From JAJDFU01 sp964641965 (lineage in GTDB: Bacteria > Bacteroidota > Bacteroidia > Chitinophagales > Saprospiraceae), in assembly GCA_964641965.1 (NCBI GenBank), contig CAZXLD010000082.1:1-11960 (forward strand): a stretch of DNA of 11,960 bases. The letters run 5' to 3'. Position 1 is the first letter of the stretch. Every line of letters begins with the position of its first letter. Below the pieces are notes generated by a model, which was given only the letters and a program-made list of their open reading frames with translations, made no database searches and was not told the DNA's origin. The position numbers were made by a program, and so were the translations under genes. Below are positions 7,614-11,960 of the stretch, one piece after another.

Positions 7614-9542
7614 TTACCAAATTAACTCATAACGAATGGGGCTTCCATCAACTGGCAGCAACAATTCGGTTGTACCGTTAATCGAACGAGTGAAGGCTTT
7701 TCCGCCTTCTAGAACCTGGATATAAAATTGCTGGTCTCCAACTGCAAATGATCCATCAGATAAAGCCATAACCGGCCCTTCCGCCAATTTGAAGAAACAG
7801 TTTTCGGGCAAGGGCCCGGAAAAAATTGTTTCCTGAACCAAATACTTTTGACTTGCATCTGGTTGAATGCTTGTTTCCATCTGAACGCCCATAAATTCTT
7901 CCAGAAAGACCGGAATACCCGTTTCCGCCTTCAAACGGTATCCTCGAGACAAAATGTTTTCCCGACTCTGTCGATCAGGAAATGGACCAAGCGAATCGGT
8001 AAGCTGAGCCAAAGGCTGATCCAGAAAGGTCCACAAAACAGATCCGTTGGGTCGAAAAGAACCATCTCCTCTATTGTTCCACATGGGGGTGGCATCTACA
8101 AATTTTCCCCGCCAAGCTGCTACTACATGCGCGGACTCCAAATCATACACAAAATGCACTCCCTGAGGGGTCCCAACACCAATGGTATGAGAAAGCTTTG
8201 GACTATTATCCCGGAACCGTACGAATGCCCGAAGTAAACGTGCCTCCTGGGTTGGCTCCACCAGGATTGGCCGAGTCTGATCTGCATTCGGCGGGTAGGA
8301 TTCATAAGAATGGAAAGGCTTGGCAAAGGTGCTTGCTGTTCGTATGTATAAAGCAAGGCGGGGATTGCGCCAAGGCGCAGATTTAAAATTTACCAAATGA
8401 AATGGATATTCTCCTTGCGACAAGGTTTTTGATACCGGCTCCATATTCCGGCCTGACGGCGTATTTCTGTCCAACAAGATCTCTCCATCCAGTTGAAACT
8501 GTACCCCACCAGTGTAGCCCACGGAAATTATGTAGGTATCCTTTTCCGGAATGACGAGGGTACCTTCAAAAAAGAGGCCATACTCATCCTTTGCATCGGC
8601 TAATCGTACATCAATTCGGTTAACAACCCCAGAATCTATCACTTCCATCGTATCCAACTGGAACAGACTTTTCAAAGAGCCTTTATACGACTCATACCGA
8701 AGGTTTCGGATGGAAACCTGAGATTCTGAAAACTGAGTATACTTGATGTTTCGCAGAGCGACTGGACCGTGGTCACCCTGGATCATCAAGGGGCCTTTCT
8801 TGACTTCTCCTTCGCCAATAGGCCCGCCAGTGGGTAAGGAGACTTCCACGTTTTCATGGATTCGAACTCCATTCAAATCTACATACTCAAATCGGGCAGA
8901 GCTTGTCTTGCGCCCTTCGGAATCAAAGCGGGGAGCCCGGAACAGAATCTCCAGTTTTTGCCAAAGTCCTGGTGCCTTGGAGGAATTACTGGTCGGCGGG
9001 ATTCCAAATAGCCGTGCTCCTGGCTCGGTCAGCCAATTCCGGTAGATACCTCCCATGTCTGCATAACGTGGATGTTTCACACCCCAACTATCGAGTAATT
9101 GCACTTCATAACGTCCTTGCAAGTAGATGCCTGAATTGGAGCCTTTCGGCAACATCACCTCAAGTTCGAGGAGAAGATCACCATGCTCCCACTTGGTTAC
9201 TAAGTGATCTTTAAGGCTATCCGTGTTTTGGTTGAGTATTATGCCGGTACCAGGCTCAAAAGTGACTACTGGTGGAATAGACGGAGCCGTTTGGGGCTGT
9301 ATGGCTGGACGCCGCTTTTTGCGTTTGCGTTTTGTGGTTGGTTCTATGGCAACTGTATCCTTTGTTGGCTTGTCATGAATATCCCGGTTACGGTCCATAA
9401 ACACTTGCCCAACAATCCTCCAATTGCCGGCTTGCGGTTGAAAAGCATTCATGTCCTTCAACGAAAGGTTTGTCTGGGCGTGGATAATTCCATTTGTAAT
9501 CAGCAATAGCAGGATAAAGCCTACAGGTAAGCGGTTGAACAT
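7614..9542 (-). CDS. secreted DUF1080 (3-keto-disaccharide hydrolase-like) protein with PA14-like domain
   Basis: This 642-residue protein carries a signal peptide (LPVGFILLLLITNGIIHA-Q, cleavage after residue 22). Residues about 28-272 form a DUF1080 / family-16-like beta-sandwich, marked by HGDLLLELEVMLPKGSNSGIYLQGRYEVQLLDSWG (120-154). A second, PA14-like sandwich covers about 285-402 (YGLFFEGTLVIPEKDTYIISV, then QFQLDGEILLDR). The last 220 residues have GVGTPQGVHFVYDLESAHVVAAWRGKF (455-481), a C-terminal region I have seen with cytochrome-linked proteins of this kind but cannot name. DUF1080 members studied in gut Bacteroides act on 3-keto-glycosides; activity here is inferred. Unusual: a basic, proline-rich insert (KRKRKKRRPAIQPQTAPSIPP, 71-91) interrupts the first strands. 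It lies 140 bases after the quinoprotein gene and 4 before the propeller-cytochrome gene. Confidence 0.85.
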   Translation of the reverse strand: MFNRLPVGFILLLLITNGIIHAQTNLSLKDMNAFQPQAGNWRIVGQVFMDRNRDIHDKPTKDTVAIEPTTKRKRKKRRPAIQPQTAPSIPPVVTFEPGTGIILNQNTDSLKDHLVTKWEHGDLLLELEVMLPKGSNSGIYLQGRYEVQLLDSWGVKHPRYADMGGIYRNWLTEPGARLFGIPPTSNSSKAPGLWQKLEILFRAPRFDSEGRKTSSARFEYVDLNGVRIHENVEVSLPTGGPIGEGEVKKGPLMIQGDHGPVALRNIKYTQFSESQVSIRNLRYESYKGSLKSLFQLDTMEVIDSGVVNRIDVRLADAKDEYGLFFEGTLVIPEKDTYIISVGYTGGVQFQLDGEILLDRNTPSGRNMEPVSKTLSQGEYPFHLVNFKSAPWRNPRLALYIRTASTFAKPFHSYESYPPNADQTRPILVEPTQEARLLRAFVRFRDNSPKLSHTIGVGTPQGVHFVYDLESAHVVAAWRGKFVDATPMWNNRGDGSFRPNGSVLWTFLDQPLAQLTDSLGPFPDRQSRENILSRGYRLKAETGIPVFLEEFMGVQMETSIQPDASQKYLVQETIFSGPLPENCFFKLAEGPVMALSDGSFAVGDQQFYIQVLEGGKAFTRSINGTTELLLPVDGSPIRYELIW

Positions 9543-9558
9543 TTGGCAACATTTGACA
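9539..9558 (-). repeat. tandem 10-base repeat at the start codon
   Basis: On the minus strand TGTCAAATGT is followed directly by TGCCAAATGT, two 10-base units differing at one base. Each contains an ATG; the downstream one (9540-9542) starts the DUF1080 protein with its signal peptide, and the upstream one (9550-9552) is out of frame. No Shine-Dalgarno decides between them, but only the downstream ATG gives the exported protein. Confidence 0.5.
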
Positions 9559-9619
9559 ATTGCAAGCTATCGTCCCATTTGCTGTTGGAACGACTGGGCC
9601 TGCCTATTGAAAGCATGTG

Positions 9620-9639
9620 GCTAATATAGCTATTCTAGC
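9620..9639. promoter_or_regulatory. operator-like 20-base palindrome
   Basis: GCTAATATAGCTATTCTAGC is symmetric at 16 of 20 positions: arms GCTA/TAGC and an uninterrupted core ATAGCTAT, separated by two mismatched bases on each side. It lies in the 140-base gap between the quinoprotein and DUF1080 genes, about 78 bases before the DUF1080 start. The lack of a loop makes it a better protein-binding site than an RNA hairpin. This suggests a separately regulated promoter for the last two genes, but no good -7 element was found next to it. Confidence 0.35.
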
Positions 9640-9682
9640 AATGGCTTGAGCTACAACTAATCCCTTCTAGAACGGATTATAG

Positions 9683-11806
9683 TCAAATACTGGGCAGTAC
9701 AAACGCCATATAGAAATCTCCACTTTGGGTCCCCAGCTTCCCTCCCCCGCAAGCAATCACGACATATTGTTTTCCATCCACCGCATAGGTTGCTGGAGTA
9801 GCATAGCCTGCAGCCGGTAATTGGGTTTCCCAGAGAAGGCTGCCGGTATCCTTGTCAAAGGCTCGAAGCTTTTCATCCGGGGTACCTGCCATAAATACTA
9901 ATCCCCCTGCCGTTACCAAAGGCCCACCATAGCTTTCCGTCCCGGTAGGAGGGATTCCCTCCGCAACCAGCTCTGGATATTCGCCTAAAGTAACTTTCCA
10001 GCTTATTTTACCCGTATTCAGGTTGATCGCGTTTAAGGTTCCCCAAGGTGGGCTGAGCGCTGGATAACCCTCTTGATCGAGAAATTTTCGGTAGCCATTC
10101 AGGTAATAAGGATACGGGTCGGACTCTTCCTCCATGGGTTCTATCTTGTCAGATCCCTCCAGTTCTAACAGATACTGCTGGATGGCTTCAATTTCAGCTA
10201 CTTTCAGATGTCCGAAGGAAGGCATTGCACCTTTTCCATTTCGAATGGTTGCCATCACGACAGCTGGATCTTGCCGCTCCTTGAGGTTGACCAGGCTAGG
10301 CACCTGACCAAACATTTCCCCACCTTTCAGGTCCGGACCATGGCAAGCGTTGCAATACCTATTGTATAGGCTTCTTCCTTTTGCAAAAGGAGTAGTTGAA
10401 GCTATTGAATTAGGAAGGAGCTGCAATATCCAGGGCATCTCACTGGCATTCACGATCAAATTGCCCGCAGCAGGATCAAAAGCAGCTCCGCCCCATTCGC
10501 CGCCGCCGTCCAGCCCAGGAAGGATAAGTGATCCAGCTTGGCTTGGTGGCAGAAAACCTACTCCATACTGCAGGGTATCCAAAGCTGCCTTTACATATGC
10601 ATAGGCCTCAGGCGTTCGCCGGGTAATATCGGCGTCAGTGAAAGGTCCTCTGGAGAACCGTTCCGGTTTAGTGGGAACAGGTTGGGTCGGCCAAGCTTCT
10701 TCACCTTCCAGTTCCGATGGCGCGACCGGAACTTCCTCAATTGGAAACAAAGGTTGCCCGGTTTCCCGATCAAAAAGAAAAATATGAGCCGACTTGGTAA
10801 TTTGAGCAACGGCATCAACGCTTCTGCCCGCATGGTGAACCGTCACCAAATTGGGAGGGGCCGGCAGATCCCGGTCCCAAAGGTCATGATGTACAGCCTG
10901 AAAATGCCAGATTCGTTCACCGGTGCGGGCATTTAGCGCCAGCAGACAATTGGCAAACAGGTTGGCTCCGATCCGATCACCTCCATAAAAATCAAAAGAG
11001 GCCGATCCGGTAGGCGCATACAGGATGCCCCGTTCTTCATCCAGACTAAAGCCGGCCCAAACATTAGCTCCACCAACCCGGACCCAGGCATCTGCAGGCC
11101 AGGTTTCGTATCCATATTCTCCAGGTTGGGGAATGGTATGGAAGATCCATTCCTGCTTACCGCTATGTACATTGAATGCCCGAATATGGCCCGGGGCTGC
11201 CCCACCGGATTCCGAGACGCGGCCCCCCATGATGATCAAATCCCGATAAACGATCCCAGGTGTATTGGAGGTGATGTAAAGCCCATCCACATTCCGTCCC
11301 AGCCCGGCATGCAGGTCAATTCTACCGTGGTCACCAAACGTGTTGATGGCCTTTCCGGTATTCAAATCCAGGCAAAACAGAAAAGCGCCTGCCGAAACAA
11401 AAAGCCGTTCTTGATTGCCATCAGTCCAATAAGCCAATCCTCGATTCACGCCAAGCGGACCGGCTTGTTCTTCTACCTCGGGATGGAAACCCCATTTTTC
11501 CTTACCCGTAGCTGCATCCAGTGCAAAGAATTTTAGCTGGGGCGAGCTCCCATACAGGACCCCATCAATGATTAGCGGATTGCATTGAATCTGCGTGCGG
11601 TTTTGGAGCGTATCGGCATCGCCGGAGCGGTAGGTCCAGGCTACTTTCAGCTCCTTCACATTTTCTCGATTGATCTGATCTAAAACAGAAAATTGATTGC
11701 TTTCCTTGGACCCTTGGTAGGCAGGCCAATCGACAAATTCTGAAGTCGAACTGGAACAAGAAGAGAATAAGAGTAGGAGAATAAGGTGGGAAATCCGGAT
11801 TTTCAT
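9683..11806 (-). CDS. PQQ-dependent quinoprotein dehydrogenase with inserted cytochrome c domain, lipoprotein
   Basis: This 707-residue protein resembles the membrane glucose/quinate dehydrogenase branch of PQQ quinoproteins. The N terminus (HLILLLLFSSC17SSS) looks like a Bacteroidota lipoprotein signal. The propeller begins with WPAYQG (27-32) and AWTYRSGD (56-63). The active-site segment is HHDLWD311RDLPAPP, followed by K338 in ITKSAHIFLFDRETGQPLFP; the 27-residue spacing equals that of catalytic Asp466 and PQQ-contacting Lys493 of E. coli Gcd, as I recall them. A class I cytochrome c is inserted between blades: C485-NA-C488-H489 with Met ligand M528 (GKGAMPSFG). The propeller resumes at about 580 and closes with AAGYATPATYAVDGKQYVVIACGGG. 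The substrate is probably a sugar or polyol, oxidised in the periplasm with electrons passing to the fused heme. No PQQ synthesis genes are in the window. First gene of the minus-strand cluster. Confidence 0.9.
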   Translation of the reverse strand: MKIRISHLILLLLFSSCSSSTSEFVDWPAYQGSKESNQFSVLDQINRENVKELKVAWTYRSGDADTLQNRTQIQCNPLIIDGVLYGSSPQLKFFALDAATGKEKWGFHPEVEEQAGPLGVNRGLAYWTDGNQERLFVSAGAFLFCLDLNTGKAINTFGDHGRIDLHAGLGRNVDGLYITSNTPGIVYRDLIIMGGRVSESGGAAPGHIRAFNVHSGKQEWIFHTIPQPGEYGYETWPADAWVRVGGANVWAGFSLDEERGILYAPTGSASFDFYGGDRIGANLFANCLLALNARTGERIWHFQAVHHDLWDRDLPAPPNLVTVHHAGRSVDAVAQITKSAHIFLFDRETGQPLFPIEEVPVAPSELEGEEAWPTQPVPTKPERFSRGPFTDADITRRTPEAYAYVKAALDTLQYGVGFLPPSQAGSLILPGLDGGGEWGGAAFDPAAGNLIVNASEMPWILQLLPNSIASTTPFAKGRSLYNRYCNACHGPDLKGGEMFGQVPSLVNLKERQDPAVVMATIRNGKGAMPSFGHLKVAEIEAIQQYLLELEGSDKIEPMEEESDPYPYYLNGYRKFLDQEGYPALSPPWGTLNAINLNTGKISWKVTLGEYPELVAEGIPPTGTESYGGPLVTAGGLVFMAGTPDEKLRAFDKDTGSLLWETQLPAAGYATPATYAVDGKQYVVIACGGGKLGTQSGDFYMAFVLPSI

Positions 11807-11843
11807 AGGGAAGGTATACTAGTGCCCTTTAAATTGGTGGATA

Positions 11844-11851
11844 GAAAGATA
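11844..11851 (-). promoter_or_regulatory. candidate -7 element of the quinoprotein cluster
   Basis: On the minus strand TATCTTTC matches five of the six fixed bases of the Bacteroidota -7 consensus TAnnTTTG (the last G is C). It lies 37 bases upstream of the quinoprotein ATG, a plausible distance for a short leader. No clear -33 TTG is visible, so the call is weak. Confidence 0.25.
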
Positions 11852-11854
11852 AGG

Positions 11855-11868
11855 CCATTTTGAAATGG
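11855..11868. promoter_or_regulatory. operator-like palindrome in the promoter spacer
   Basis: CCATTT-TG-AAATGG is a perfect inverted repeat with 6-base arms around two bases. It sits 3 bases upstream of the candidate -7 element of the quinoprotein gene, so a bound protein would cover the space between -7 and -33. That position is typical of a repressor site, but a 12-base symmetric match in AT-rich DNA can arise by chance. Confidence 0.3.
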
Positions 11869-11960
11869 AATTCTAAAACCATTCACATTTTGGAGGAGCA
11901 AAGGCCTAAGTACAAACCTGAAAATTATGCAGCATAAGCCCCGATAATTGAAAGGGTTTT

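Noticed and set aside
7848..9509. Several 60-130 codon plus-strand frames across the DUF1080 gene
   Set aside because: They are shadows of the minus-strand gene; none has a domain or signal peptide.
1..11960. CRISPR arrays, tRNA or rRNA genes, insertion sequences, integrases
   Set aside because: I saw no regularly spaced direct repeats, no tRNA-like cloverleaf, no rRNA sequence and no transposase or integrase motifs anywhere in the window.

Overview
The window reads as a piece of a Bacteroidota chromosome, most likely an environmental lineage of the Saprospiria/Cytophagia type. The reasons are the gene families present (GxxExxY protein, RssA-like patatin, Tat-exported Gfo/Idh/MocA oxidoreductase, DUF1080 protein, cytochrome c-fused quinoprotein and beta-propeller), the moderate GC content, the absence of a convincing Shine-Dalgarno sequence before almost every start codon, and at least one good match to the Bacteroidota -7 promoter element (TAnnTTTG). 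Genus cannot be read from the sequence alone.

Left part (1-3593), mixed single genes: a possible gene 3' end at the very left edge; a GxxExxY protein on the minus strand; an NAD(P)-dependent beta-hydroxyacid dehydrogenase on the plus strand whose real start is probably 719; a cytoplasmic patatin-like phospholipase on the minus strand, convergent with it; and a secreted, probably outer-membrane beta-barrel protein of unknown function whose real start is probably 2646.

Middle part (3594-5647): a decayed region with the frameshifted remnant of a DUF1080 (3-keto-disaccharide hydrolase-like) domain, then an intact Tat-exported Gfo/Idh/MocA oxidoreductase. These two families are commonly partners, so the remnant looks like the lost partner. 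A 291-base convergent intergenic region with a GC-rich patch follows.

Right part (5648-11806), three minus-strand genes in order of transcription: a PQQ-type quinoprotein dehydrogenase with an inserted cytochrome c domain (lipoprotein); 140 bases later a DUF1080 + PA14-like protein; and 4 bases later a beta-propeller protein with a C-terminal cytochrome c. All three carry export signals. My reading, which is inference, is a periplasmic oxidative glycoside-processing module: the quinoprotein oxidises a sugar or glycoside, the DUF1080 protein binds or cleaves the keto product, and the two heme c domains pass electrons to the respiratory chain. The neighbouring secreted Gfo/Idh/MocA enzyme and the DUF1080 remnant fit the same theme. 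Two operator-like palindromes lie upstream of the first and second genes of this cluster.
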